Below, piece after piece: positions 10,125-17,126 of a stretch of 17,126 bases of DNA. Source of the DNA: Caldilineaceae bacterium (GTDB lineage: Bacteria > Chloroflexota > Anaerolineae > Caldilineales > Caldilineaceae); contig JAPKMV010000011.1 of the NCBI GenBank assembly GCA_026645635.1, positions 1 to 17,126 on the forward strand. The letters run 5' to 3'. A program made the position numbers and the translations under genes. The notes beneath the pieces are model-generated. The model did not search any database, was not told where the DNA came from, and saw only the letters and a list, made by a program, of their open reading frames with translations. Position 1 is the first letter of the stretch. Each line of letters opens with the position of its first letter.

Positions 10125-10142
10125 CCGGCGCGGCATCGCCGG
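10125..10142 (-). other. GC stem-loop between nadK and the B-box gene
   Basis: CCGGCG (10125-10130) and CGCCGG (10137-10142) form a perfect 6-bp stem with a six-base loop, 88 bases after the nadK stop. No T-run follows on either strand. It could be a weak transcription or RNA-processing signal. Otherwise the 160-bp gap 10071-10230 holds only the word repeat at 10185-10212. Confidence 0.3.
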
Positions 10143-10184
10143 CAGACGCCCTGCCGAATCGGCGCCGATAATGATCTGATGCGA

Positions 10185-10212
10185 CTTGGCGTCTTTGCGA
10201 CCTGGCGTGAGC
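10185..10212 (+). repeat. GACGC/GGCGT word repeat, copy 2
   Basis: This 28-base stretch matches the minus strand of 1527-1554 at 25 of 28 positions, more than 8.6 kb away and in an unrelated spacer. It lies 19 bases downstream of the nadK stop. Here it stands alone, without the CGCGGAT arms that surround copy 1. Confidence 0.75.
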
Positions 10213-10230
10213 CATTTTCACAACACGCGC

Positions 10231-11121
10231 TCAGACCGTCCACTGCATCTTCTCCATCAGCGTCTGATAGAAATAGCTGCGTTCGCGCACCCGCACGAAC
10301 AAAGCCAGATGCGGGCTGCCCACGACGATCACCTCGTCGCCCTCTTCCAGTTCTACGACTACTTGGCCATCCACCGTCAACATCGACGGATAGTCGCTTT
10401 GAGCGCGCAGGCGCACGGTGGCGCCTTCGGAGAGGATCACTGCGCGATCCATGCTCAGATGCGGCGCAATCGGGATGACCAGGATGTTGCGCAGCTCGGG
10501 CGGCATCACCGGGCCGCCGACAGCCAGCGCATAGCCGGTGCTCCCGGTCGCCGTGCTGACGATCAAACCATCACAGGTATAGGTGGTCAAGTAGCCATCA
10601 TCCAGTTCAGCGGAGATGCGCACCACGCGCGCCAGATTGCCGCGGCTGACGACCACATCGTTCAGCGCATCATAGGTGCAGAGCACGTAGCGGGCGGGCG
10701 TCGTGCGTTCGACGTGCACCCGCACCATCAGACGCTGCTCCACCCAGCAGTCGCCGGCCAGGACGCGGCGCAGCGGCTCCTCCCAATGCTGCGGCTGCAC
10801 CTCGGCGAGAAACCCCAGCCGGCCCATCTTTACCCCGAGCATCGGCACTTTGTAGCGCGCGCCCATCCGCGCTGCGCGCAGCAGCGTGCCGTCGCCGCCC
10901 AGCGTGATCAGCAGGTCCACGTCAGGCAGATGGGCGATGGTGGCTTCTTCCTCCCAGGCGGACTCATGCCAGATTTCAGCCACGCCAGCCGCATGCAGGA
11001 ATTCGCCGATCTGCTGGGCCAACAGTTGCGAATCCGGTTTCTTAGGATGATGGAGAATGCCGACGTGCTGCAAGGGACCGACCTGGTCGCCGCCACGTGC
11101 ATGGTTCGCTGCTCTCTGCAT
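10231..11121 (-). CDS. nadK: NAD kinase (ATP or polyphosphate)
   Basis: Phosphorylates NAD to NADP in the cytosol and so supplies the NADPH pool used, among others, by fatty-acid synthesis. In the 302-residue numbering that starts at the GTG at 11139, the family motifs are GGDGT (81-85, Asp83 as catalytic base), GRLGFLAE (106-113), the NAD-contacting Asn160-Asp161 in ALNDVVVSRG and the glycine-rich TATGSTGYALAVGGPV (196-211). The N-terminus is uncertain: GTG 11139, ATG 11121 and TTG 11073 are all in frame. The last would begin eight residues before HHPKKP, as in typical NAD kinases, with AGGT upstream; none has a strong ribosome site. It is divergent from the metallophosphoesterase at 11242, sharing a short promoter region of roughly 100-170 bp. 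Confidence 0.96.
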   Translation of the reverse strand: MQRAANHARGGDQVGPLQHVGILHHPKKPDSQLLAQQIGEFLHAAGVAEIWHESAWEEEATIAHLPDVDLLITLGGDGTLLRAARMGARYKVPMLGVKMGRLGFLAEVQPQHWEEPLRRVLAGDCWVEQRLMVRVHVERTTPARYVLCTYDALNDVVVSRGNLARVVRISAELDDGYLTTYTCDGLIVSTATGSTGYALAVGGPVMPPELRNILVIPIAPHLSMDRAVILSEGATVRLRAQSDYPSMLTVDGQVVVELEEGDEVIVVGSPHLALFVRVRERSYFYQTLMEKMQWTV

Positions 11122-11228
11122 AAGCTGGAACAATATCACGGACAGCAGCCGGAAGCGAAACGGATTCTGTCGCCAGTGCGCATCGACGCGCGCCGCCAGG
11201 TCGTTTCTCCATTTCGCGCTCCATGCCC

Positions 11229-11234
11229 CATAAT
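11229..11234 (+). promoter_or_regulatory. possible -10 box placing the metallophosphoesterase transcript at its start codon
   Basis: CATAAT (5/6 to TATAAT) ends seven bases before the ATG at 11242, and no Shine-Dalgarno lies in between. That spacing would start the RNA at or next to the ATG, giving a leaderless message. No clear -35 is seen. uvrC shows the same geometry. Confidence 0.3.
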
Positions 11235-11241
11235 TTCATGT

Positions 11242-12036
11242 ATGCGTGTACTGATTCTTTCGGACATTCACGGCAATCTCGCAGCCCTGGAGAGCGTCCT
11301 GGCTGCGGCGGCAGGCCAGTACGACGTCGCCTGGTGTCTGGGCGATGTCGTCGGCTACGGGCCAAAGCCCAACGAGTGCGTCGAATTGGTGCGGGAACAG
11401 ACGGCGCTCTGCGTCATGGGCAACCACGACTGGGCCGTGCTGGGGCGCCCCGGCATCAATGTCGACGATTTCAACCCACAGGCGCGACAGGCGGTGCTTT
11501 GGACGCGGGCACAGTTGACGCCCGCCAATCGCACCTACCTGGAGGAACTGCCGGTGACGCCAGTGCAGCCCCAGGGCGCCGACGACGTTTTGGTCACCCA
11601 TGCCAGCCCGCGGGAGCCTGTCTGGGAATACATCCTGACGCCTTCGGTGGCGATGGAGAACTTTGCGGTCATGGCGAAAGGCATCTGTCTGGTGGGTCAC
11701 ACCCACAAGCCCGCCATCTACCGCTGGCAATGTTATGAAACGCTGGCGGAAGGGGTGAGCGATCTGCATCAGATGGCTACCGTCGACCTGCTGCAGCCGA
11801 ATCCTGACCATGCGCACCAACTGGAGATCTCGCCGACGCAGCGGTTCATTCTCAACCCCGGCAGTGTGGGACAGCCGCGCGACAACGACGCCCGCGCCGC
11901 ATACGCCATTCTCGACCTGGAGCGGCTGGTCTGGGCCTATCATCGCATCGCCTACCCTATCGAGCTGACGCAAAACCAGATGCGGGCGGCGCACCTGCCC
12001 AAACGGCTGATCGACCGGCTCAGCTTCGGCTGGTAG
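11242..12036 (+). CDS. metallophosphoesterase (YfcE/MJ0936-like phosphodiesterase)
   Basis: A 264-residue calcineurin-fold phosphoesterase. All metal-site motifs are present in order: Asp8 and His10 in SDIHGN, Asp35 in GDVVGYGPKPNE, Asn61-His62 in GNHDW, His120 in VTHASP, and His153/His155 in GHTHKP. LNPGSVGQPRD near the end is typical of the YfcE-like group. Such enzymes cleave phosphodiesters with two bound metals; members act in vitro on model substrates and in some cases on cyclic nucleotides, but the natural substrate here is unknown. No signal peptide, so cytosolic. It starts without a Shine-Dalgarno. Its last 17 bases overlap the end of the convergent 12020-14560 gene. Together with the cut protease gene it is one of two plus-strand genes here. 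Confidence 0.93.
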   Translation: MRVLILSDIHGNLAALESVLAAAAGQYDVAWCLGDVVGYGPKPNECVELVREQTALCVMGNHDWAVLGRPGINVDDFNPQARQAVLWTRAQLTPANRTYLEELPVTPVQPQGADDVLVTHASPREPVWEYILTPSVAMENFAVMAKGICLVGHTHKPAIYRWQCYETLAEGVSDLHQMATVDLLQPNPDHAHQLEISPTQRFILNPGSVGQPRDNDARAAYAILDLERLVWAYHRIAYPIELTQNQMRAAHLPKRLIDRLSFGW

Positions 12037-14560
12037 GCCGCACCGGCGGCGGTGAAGGGAAGGCGCCTGGCTGCTGTGGCTGATTGCCGGCGTTCATCCG
12101 GTTGTACATCTCGAACCAATCGGGCAGATCTTCCATGCGCCGCCGCGTCTGTTCCTCTTCGGCGCTGCGCTGGAACTGCTCGATGCGCCGCGAGATTTCG
12201 CCCGACACGAAGCGCGGATCCGGCACCGAACTGAAGACGAGCGCCCCATCTTCCGCCGCGGTTTGGATCGTCACCGTGCCAAAATTGAACAACAGGTGAA
12301 TCGGCGAAGGAATGCGCATCTCGACATTCTGGACCTGCCCCAGCCCTGCCGACCGCCGCTGTTGGCGCAGCCCGAAGGGCAGTTGCTTGAGGTTGATGAC
12401 AGTGGTCTTCGTGACCTCGTAGGTGTCGTTATACCAGTCGATGATCACCCAACCGAGACGCAGAAGGAACGCAATCACCGCCAGCCCCAGGAAGACTTCG
12501 ATGATACTGGTTGTGGCAATGACTTCCTCCGGCGCCCTGATCTCATTGACATACCAAAAGATGCCGATCATGATGGCCAGCAGAAAGGGAATCCAGAAGA
12601 CCCAACCGATGCGCCCCACCAGCGCCATCCAGTGTTGGCGCCACACGATGCGGTCGTCTGACCCCTTGGTGACGGTCGCACCGGCGCGCTGGGCAAAGCG
12701 CTGCTGCCAGCCGGTCTTGACGTTGCCTTCCAGTTTTCCGCTGAAGATGCGGCTGGGCGGCTCGACGAGCAGCCCCAACCGGTCTTCGAGGGTGCGATTG
12801 ATCTTGAGCTTGTTCTGGGCTGTCGTGCTGCGCTTGCGTTGCGCGCGCTGCTCGCGGACAGCGTTGTCGACTTCGTTGAAGTGGGTTGCGTAGGTGAAGC
12901 TGATGTCCCCATAGCTGCCCGCCGTTCGGATCAGCAGCGTGCCGAAGTTGAGCAGCCGGCCGATCAGATTCCGTTCGTAGTCCACATTCTGGATGTGTTC
13001 GAGGGGCGCCTCCTTGTGCCATTGGTTGACCAAGATCAGCTTCTCTTGATGATAGACGCGGCGATTGGTGACAACCAGCCAATCGTTGTAATAGTCGATG
13101 ACGCCCCAGATGAAGGCGAGCACCCCCAAAACACCAAGCACGATCATCGTAGCCAGCACGTAGGGATTGACGCCAGGGGTGGCTGCGGTGAGGATAGCAA
13201 GCGCCGCCAAGATGAGCATGATGATCAGAGAGGGCAGATTTTTGCGCAGAAAGCCCACCCAGTGACGCCGGGTGAAGTAGATGACGGTCTCGCCTGGTTC
13301 CAGCCAGGTGTAGCGCCGGCGCGCCTCTTTGCCGTAGATGATGCCCGCCTGCGGATCGGGGATGCCTAACTCCCCGCGCAAGTTCTGCGGCTCGATGATG
13401 TCATACTGCTCGAAGTCGTACCAGTGCAGCCGCATCCATTCACTGCCTGCGATCGCTTCGACCGTAGAGCGTGCGGGAAACTCGCCCAACAGCGCGGTTT
13501 CGGCGAAGTAGGTCGGGCCGTGCGCCACGGTCGGCGCCAACTTCTTGCCGCCGTCGTCGAGCGCCCGCACCTCGGCCCGGCTCCCCTCCATGAGCACCCA
13601 GAGGCTGTCGGCGCCCTCGTTTTGCTGCACCAGCAGGTGATGCAGCGGGTAGCGGTTATAGCTGAAGTAGCCAATCAGATGGCGCCGCTGCTCGTCGGTG
13701 AACTTATCGAACATGGCCAGCCTGAAGACGGTCTCCTCCCGCAGCCGCTGTTCTCGCAGCACCACCGGGTCGGGCGTAAAGCCGGCGATCTGGCGGAACG
13801 CCTGATGGGGAATCGTGATCAGCACAGTCGGCAGGGCGGCGCTGGCCGTGTGATCCATCGGGCGCTCGCCCACCGGGCCGGCGCGGGTGACTGCGGCCGC
13901 CGCAGCGACTGCACCGCCGTTGCCAATCCAGTGCTTCTCCCCGTCGCTGCCCTCCTCGGTCACTATTTGCCCCTGGTCGATGAAGGCAATGGTGTCAACG
14001 GACTCCCCCACGCGGTAGAACGGATCGCCCATCGCCAAACTGACCGTGGTCGAGGCTTCCGCCAACATGCCCAGCCCCACCAGCGGCACATCGCGCAGCG
14101 TCGGGATCGTGCGCAGCCGGCTGATGGTGGCGAAGTCGGCCAGCGCCTTGCGCAGGTCGGGGGCCAGGTAGATCAACCGTCCCAGATCGCTCACATCCAG
14201 CGCCACCAGGTGGCAGGCTTCCTGGGCGACGGCACGGGTGGAATAGGTTGATGTCTCGAAAAGGTAATCGTAGATGCCCAGCCAGGCGCCCGGCCCTACG
14301 GTGCGCGCCAGCCACACGCCTGGGCGACCGTTGCCCGCCTGCTCGCGGCGCGATTCGGCCACCGCGCCCGACACAATCACCCAGACATGTGTGATCGACT
14401 CGCCCTGCTCGTGCAGGATTTCGCCAGGCAGGAGATCTTGCTCGTGGACGACGCCTTCGAAGATTTCGACTTGGGCGGCTTTGATGGCAGCGTCAAATCC
14501 TGCGATCTTCTCGATCTCTGTCAGATCGAGCGGGGGGATGCTGGTGCTGGGTCCGGCCAT
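12020..14560 (-). CDS. multi-domain membrane protein: cyclic-nucleotide-binding-like domains plus two TM-hairpin/bPH2 units
   Basis: An 846-residue protein of unknown role. The N-terminal half has two clear cNMP-fold domains and one degenerate. Domain 1 (about 43-130, LLPGEILHEQGES...WVIVSGAV) lacks the phosphate-cassette Glu. The middle one (about 168-257, GDPFYRVGESVDTIAFIDQGQIV) is degenerate. Domain 3 (about 297-385) keeps FAETALLGEFPARSTV, with Glu354 and Arg364 at the ligand positions. The C-terminal half holds a duplicated unit: two TM helices (about 441-461, 467-489) followed by a bacterial PH fold (490-556, DYYNDWLVVTNRRVY...LLNFGTLLIRTA), then TM helices at 646-670 and 681-708 and a second PH fold (709-776, DWYNDTYEVTKTTV...LFNFGTVTIQTA). 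The units start with RRHW (431) and RQHW (641). A charged coil and a Pro-rich tail end it. GGTGA lies five bases before the ATG. It follows uvrC by 11 bp. Confidence 0.88.
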   Translation of the reverse strand: MAGPSTSIPPLDLTEIEKIAGFDAAIKAAQVEIFEGVVHEQDLLPGEILHEQGESITHVWVIVSGAVAESRREQAGNGRPGVWLARTVGPGAWLGIYDYLFETSTYSTRAVAQEACHLVALDVSDLGRLIYLAPDLRKALADFATISRLRTIPTLRDVPLVGLGMLAEASTTVSLAMGDPFYRVGESVDTIAFIDQGQIVTEEGSDGEKHWIGNGGAVAAAAAVTRAGPVGERPMDHTASAALPTVLITIPHQAFRQIAGFTPDPVVLREQRLREETVFRLAMFDKFTDEQRRHLIGYFSYNRYPLHHLLVQQNEGADSLWVLMEGSRAEVRALDDGGKKLAPTVAHGPTYFAETALLGEFPARSTVEAIAGSEWMRLHWYDFEQYDIIEPQNLRGELGIPDPQAGIIYGKEARRRYTWLEPGETVIYFTRRHWVGFLRKNLPSLIIMLILAALAILTAATPGVNPYVLATMIVLGVLGVLAFIWGVIDYYNDWLVVTNRRVYHQEKLILVNQWHKEAPLEHIQNVDYERNLIGRLLNFGTLLIRTAGSYGDISFTYATHFNEVDNAVREQRAQRKRSTTAQNKLKINRTLEDRLGLLVEPPSRIFSGKLEGNVKTGWQQRFAQRAGATVTKGSDDRIVWRQHWMALVGRIGWVFWIPFLLAIMIGIFWYVNEIRAPEEVIATTSIIEVFLGLAVIAFLLRLGWVIIDWYNDTYEVTKTTVINLKQLPFGLRQQRRSAGLGQVQNVEMRIPSPIHLLFNFGTVTIQTAAEDGALVFSSVPDPRFVSGEISRRIEQFQRSAEEEQTRRRMEDLPDWFEMYNRMNAGNQPQQPGAFPSPPPVRPTSRS

Positions 14561-14571
14561 GGATTCACCGC

Positions 14572-16512
14572 CTACAGATTCTCTTTGATCGCCGCAGCCA
14601 CGCGCCGGGTGACGCCGGGCACCCGCAGCAACTCGTCGATCGATGCGGCGCGCACGCGCTCCAGGTCGCCGTCAAAATGGCGCATAAGCGCCTTGCGCCG
14701 GTTTGGCCCGACGCCGGGAATATCGTCCAGCACGGAGCGAATCTGTTCCTTGCTGCGCAGGTTGCGGTGATAGGTGATGCCAAAGCGGTGCGCTTCGTCG
14801 CGGATGCGCTGCATCAGGTGCAGGGCCGCGCTGCCACGCTTGAGCCAGAGCGGGTCGGCGGCGCTGCCGCGGAAGACCTCTTCCTCGCGCTTGGCCAGGC
14901 CGACAATCGGAAAGCGGTCGAGCAGGTTCAACTCGCGCAGCACGTCCACGGCCACGCTGAGCTGCCCCTTGCCGCCATCGACGATCACGAGATCCGGCGG
15001 GACGCGCCAGGAGTCGTCGCTGCGCCCTTTCTTGCCGGGGTCGTCGGCGTCGCCGTCCGGTTCGACCAGGCGGCGGAAGCGGCGGCGGAGCACCTCGCGC
15101 ATGCTGGCAAAGTCGTCGGGCGCGCCGTCGCCTCCCTTGCCGTGAATCTTGAAGCGCTTGTAGTGCTGCTTGGCCGGCGCGCCCTTGACGAAAACCACCA
15201 TCGAGCCGACGGTGTTCTGCCCTTGCAAGGTGCTGATGTCGTAGCATTCGATGCGCGTCGGCGGGCGTTCCAATTGCAGCGCGGATTGGAGTTCGGCCAC
15301 CGCTTCGGTCTGGCGGTTGGTGTCCGCGGCGCGCTCGGCCTGTTGGAGACGCAGGTATTCGGCGGCGTTTTCCCGCGCCAGTTCCATCAGCTTGAGTTTG
15401 TCGCCCCGTTTGGGCGCACGCAGTTCCACCTTCATGCCGCGGCGGTCGGCCAGCCACGCTTCGAGCACAGCGCGATCCGCCGGCATCGCATCCACCAGGA
15501 TCAGGCCGGGGATGAAGGCCGCGTTATCGTAGAACTGCTGGATGAACGCGCCGACCAGCGCACCCTTCTGACGCGCACTGTCCACCGCGCGGTCGAAGTC
15601 CGGCGCAGTCGCCTCGGCGGCTTCCACCAGGTCGGCGCCTTCGAGGAGGAAGCTGTCGCGCCCGATCAGCCGGCCGCGGCGCACCATGAAGACCTGCGCG
15701 GCGGCATCGCCGCTGCGGCCATCTTGCGCCAGCGCCACATAGTCGGCGTCTTCCTGGCTGGCGCTGATGATCTTCTGTTGCTCGGCGATGCGCTGCGCCG
15801 CCTGGAGCCGGTCACGGTAGAGCGCGGCCAGCTCGAACTGGAGGTTGTCGGCGGCGCGCGCCATCTGCGCTTCGAGCTGGCGCAGCACCTGCACCGTCTC
15901 GCCTTCGAGAAACTGCATCAACTGGCGCACCGTCTCCCGATACTCCTCGCGGCTCTGTGCGCCAATGCAGGGGCCGCCGCAGAGTTTGATGTGAAAGTAG
16001 AGACAGGGGCGTGCATCCTTGCCCGTGATCTCGCGGTCGCAGTCCAGGTAGGGAAAGACGCGGCGCAGCGCGTCCAGCGTCTGGTAGCAGGCGCGGCTGC
16101 TGGTGTAGGGGCCGAAATAGCGGTTGCCGTCCTTGAGCATCCGCCGCACGACCAGCACGCGGGGAAAATCTTCCTGCCAGGTGACTTTGATGTACGGGTA
16201 GGTCTTGTCGTCCTTGAGGCGGATGTTGTAGCGCGGTTTGTAACGCTTGATCAACTCGTTTTCGAGGATCAGCGCGTCGAGTTCGGTCTTCGTCACCCAC
16301 CAGGTGATGTCGGCGATCTCGTCGACCAGCGCCAGCGTCTTGGCGTTGTGCTGCGCCGACGCGTGGAAGTAGCTGCGCACGCGGTTGCGCAGCACGACGG
16401 CTTTGCCGACGTAAATCACCTTGCCCGCGGCGTTGTGCATCTGGTAGCAGCCGGGCGAGTTGGGCAGTTGGTCCAGCTTCTGTGCGAGTTTCTCCGATAT
16501 CTGGCGCGCCAT
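14572..16512 (-). CDS. uvrC: excinuclease ABC subunit C
   Basis: Makes the two incisions around DNA lesions in nucleotide excision repair, working with UvrA and UvrB. In the 646-residue protein starting at MARQISEKL: the GIY-YIG nuclease at about 18-95 (GCYQMH, VIYVGKA, RVRSYF); four cysteines at 158, 170, 178 and 182 with the 12-8-4 spacing of the iron-sulfur ligands reported for E. coli UvrC; the UvrB-binding UVR helix pair at about 207-247; the RNase H-like nuclease with Asp425 (ECYDIS), Asp512 (VDGGKGQ) and His575; and two helix-hairpin-helix motifs from 592 to the end. I chose ATG 16512, close before the domain; an ATG at 16557 would add 15 residues. It overlaps no other gene and leads the 846-residue gene by 11 bp. 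Slightly longer than usual because of an insert rich in Asp and Lys (about 485-505). Confidence 0.98.
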   Translation of the reverse strand: MARQISEKLAQKLDQLPNSPGCYQMHNAAGKVIYVGKAVVLRNRVRSYFHASAQHNAKTLALVDEIADITWWVTKTELDALILENELIKRYKPRYNIRLKDDKTYPYIKVTWQEDFPRVLVVRRMLKDGNRYFGPYTSSRACYQTLDALRRVFPYLDCDREITGKDARPCLYFHIKLCGGPCIGAQSREEYRETVRQLMQFLEGETVQVLRQLEAQMARAADNLQFELAALYRDRLQAAQRIAEQQKIISASQEDADYVALAQDGRSGDAAAQVFMVRRGRLIGRDSFLLEGADLVEAAEATAPDFDRAVDSARQKGALVGAFIQQFYDNAAFIPGLILVDAMPADRAVLEAWLADRRGMKVELRAPKRGDKLKLMELARENAAEYLRLQQAERAADTNRQTEAVAELQSALQLERPPTRIECYDISTLQGQNTVGSMVVFVKGAPAKQHYKRFKIHGKGGDGAPDDFASMREVLRRRFRRLVEPDGDADDPGKKGRSDDSWRVPPDLVIVDGGKGQLSVAVDVLRELNLLDRFPIVGLAKREEEVFRGSAADPLWLKRGSAALHLMQRIRDEAHRFGITYHRNLRSKEQIRSVLDDIPGVGPNRRKALMRHFDGDLERVRAASIDELLRVPGVTRRVAAAIKENL

Positions 16513-16519
16513 GCGCACG

Positions 16520-16528
16520 ATTTTACCA
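16520..16528 (-). promoter_or_regulatory. extended -10 in front of uvrC
   Basis: On the minus strand this reads TGGTAAAAT, an extended -10 (TGn plus TAAAAT, 5/6 to TATAAT). It ends seven bases before the chosen ATG at 16512, with no Shine-Dalgarno between. This fits a leaderless uvrC transcript. It also lies inside the alternative longer N-terminus, which argues for the shorter start. No good -35 is seen, as is common with extended -10 sites. Confidence 0.4.
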
Positions 16529-16691
16529 CATTCGATGCAGAGCCGCAGGGGGCGCATGGTTGCATCATTCTTGAAATGGGACTACGATCGTCCTGCGACA
16601 CTTGTCCGAGGCAACGTAGATTGACATCGCGGGGATCGGAGCCATGCGGCGCAACCGACGCGTTGGTCTATCGCCACCTGGCTTCGCTCGC

Positions 16692-16712
16692 CTCTTGCAT
16701 ACAAGAGAGGGG
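16692..16712 (+). promoter_or_regulatory. ribosome binding site of the protease, flanked by a small hairpin
   Basis: GAGAGGGG (16705-16712) is a strong Shine-Dalgarno just before the two ATG codons at 16714 and 16717. CTCTTG (16692-16697) and CAAGAG (16702-16707) form a perfect 6-bp stem with the loop CATA, and its 3' arm takes in the first bases of that site. Partial masking of the ribosome site is possible. The rest of the 16558-16691 spacer between uvrC and this gene shows nothing I can identify. Confidence 0.45.
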
Positions 16713-16713
16713 T

Positions 16714-17126
16714 ATGATGAACCGAACACTTAGTTTTCTGTCGGCCATGCTGGTGACATTGGTATCGCTGGCCGTTTTGGGCTGGCATCTGCTGCTGCCA
16801 CCTGTCGAACCGCTGCACGCCGCGCCCTCCTTCCAGGCGCGCCCAACCCCGCGCATCGTCGGCGGCGAAGTCGCGCCCGTCGGCGCCTACCCGTGGATGG
16901 CGGCGCTGGTGAGCAACAACTTCCCTCCCGTCAGCGGACAGTTCTGCGGCGGCTCCTTGATTCACCGCGACTGGGTGCTGACCGCGGCGCACTGCGTCAC
17001 CAACGGCTTCCAGGTGGTGTCGCCAGGCTCCGTCGACGTGGTGGTCAACATCCACGATCTGGGCCAGAACAACGGCATCCGCCGCGATGTGCAGAGCATC
17101 GTGGTGCACCCCCAATGGAATCCATC
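16714..17126 (+). CDS. secreted trypsin-like (S1) serine protease, 3' end cut by window edge
   Basis: The first 137 residues of a chymotrypsin-fold protease. A signal peptide is clear: MMNRTLSF, a hydrophobic core at about 8-29, then a likely cleavage near LHAAPS (34-39). A short propeptide ends at Arg47, and the mature N-terminus IVGGEVAPVGAYPWMAAL begins at Ile48, as in zymogens activated by trypsin-like cleavage. FCGGSLI (77-83) and LTAAHCV (89-95) give the catalytic His93 and the Cys78-Cys94 disulfide pair. The Asp and Ser of the triad would lie beyond the edge, so activity cannot be judged. The start is supported by GAGAGGGG; the second ATG has the better spacing. It is transcribed away from uvrC. 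It is likely exported and acts outside the cell; the substrate is unknown. Confidence 0.92.
   Translation, partial: MMNRTLSFLSAMLVTLVSLAVLGWHLLLPPVEPLHAAPSFQARPTPRIVGGEVAPVGAYPWMAALVSNNFPPVSGQFCGGSLIHRDWVLTAAHCVTNGFQVVSPGSVDVVVNIHDLGQNNGIRRDVQSIVVHPQWNP

Noticed and set aside
10186..11241. Upstream extension of the metallophosphoesterase frame, giving a 616-residue protein
   Set aside because: The extension is antisense to nadK and has no domain. The phosphoesterase fold begins at MRVLILSDIHGN, at 11242.

Overview
The window is a 17.1 kb GC-rich bacterial chromosome segment, read mainly from the minus strand. Gene content is largely housekeeping. From minus-strand upstream to downstream it holds uvrC, a large cyclic-nucleotide-fold/PH-fold membrane protein, NAD kinase, a zinc-binding membrane protein, an MFS transporter, recX, a GNAT + carbon-nitrogen hydrolase fusion, two Nudix hydrolases, fabF, fabH and enolase. 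Two genes are on the plus strand: a metallophosphoesterase (11242-12036) and a secreted trypsin-like protease cut by the right edge. The B-box-like zinc domain on a four-helix membrane protein, the bPH2 protein, the GNAT-nitrilase fusion and the style of the intergenic word repeats all suggest Chloroflexota (Anaerolineae/Caldilineae-like). That placement is inference, since no rRNA or tRNA is present.

Layout. 34-1329 is eno, with a good Shine-Dalgarno (SD), a predicted promoter and a GC hairpin at the predicted 5' end of its mRNA. 1467-1645 is a 179-bp palindromic word-repeat element. 1663-4401 is the fabF-fabH pair. 4493-5753 holds two unrelated Nudix hydrolases, with different word repeats in front of each. 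5796-8001 is recX translationally coupled to a GNAT/nitrilase fusion whose nitrilase half has lost its nucleophilic Cys and its Lys. 8024-8186 is a second palindromic word-repeat element that fills the spacer between the MFS gene and recX. 8193-10070 holds the MFS transporter and the B-box membrane protein. 10231-11121 is nadK, divergent from the metallophosphoesterase. That gene converges with, and overlaps by 17 bp, the 846-residue cNMP-fold/bPH2 protein, which lies 11 bp downstream of uvrC. The secreted protease is divergent from uvrC.

Functional picture. The genes cover glycolysis (eno), fatty-acid initiation and elongation (fabH, fabF), NADP supply (nadK), DNA repair and its control (uvrC, recX) and nucleotide housecleaning (Nudix pair). 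They do not form one obvious system, and I found no CRISPR, phage, transposase or defence module. The parts most worth a second look are the five non-coding word-repeat stretches in the spacers, two of them arranged as hairpin-like elements with inverted ends; the inactive-looking nitrilase domain; and the multi-domain protein at 12020-14560, with up to three cNMP-fold domains and two duplicated TM-hairpin/PH units.
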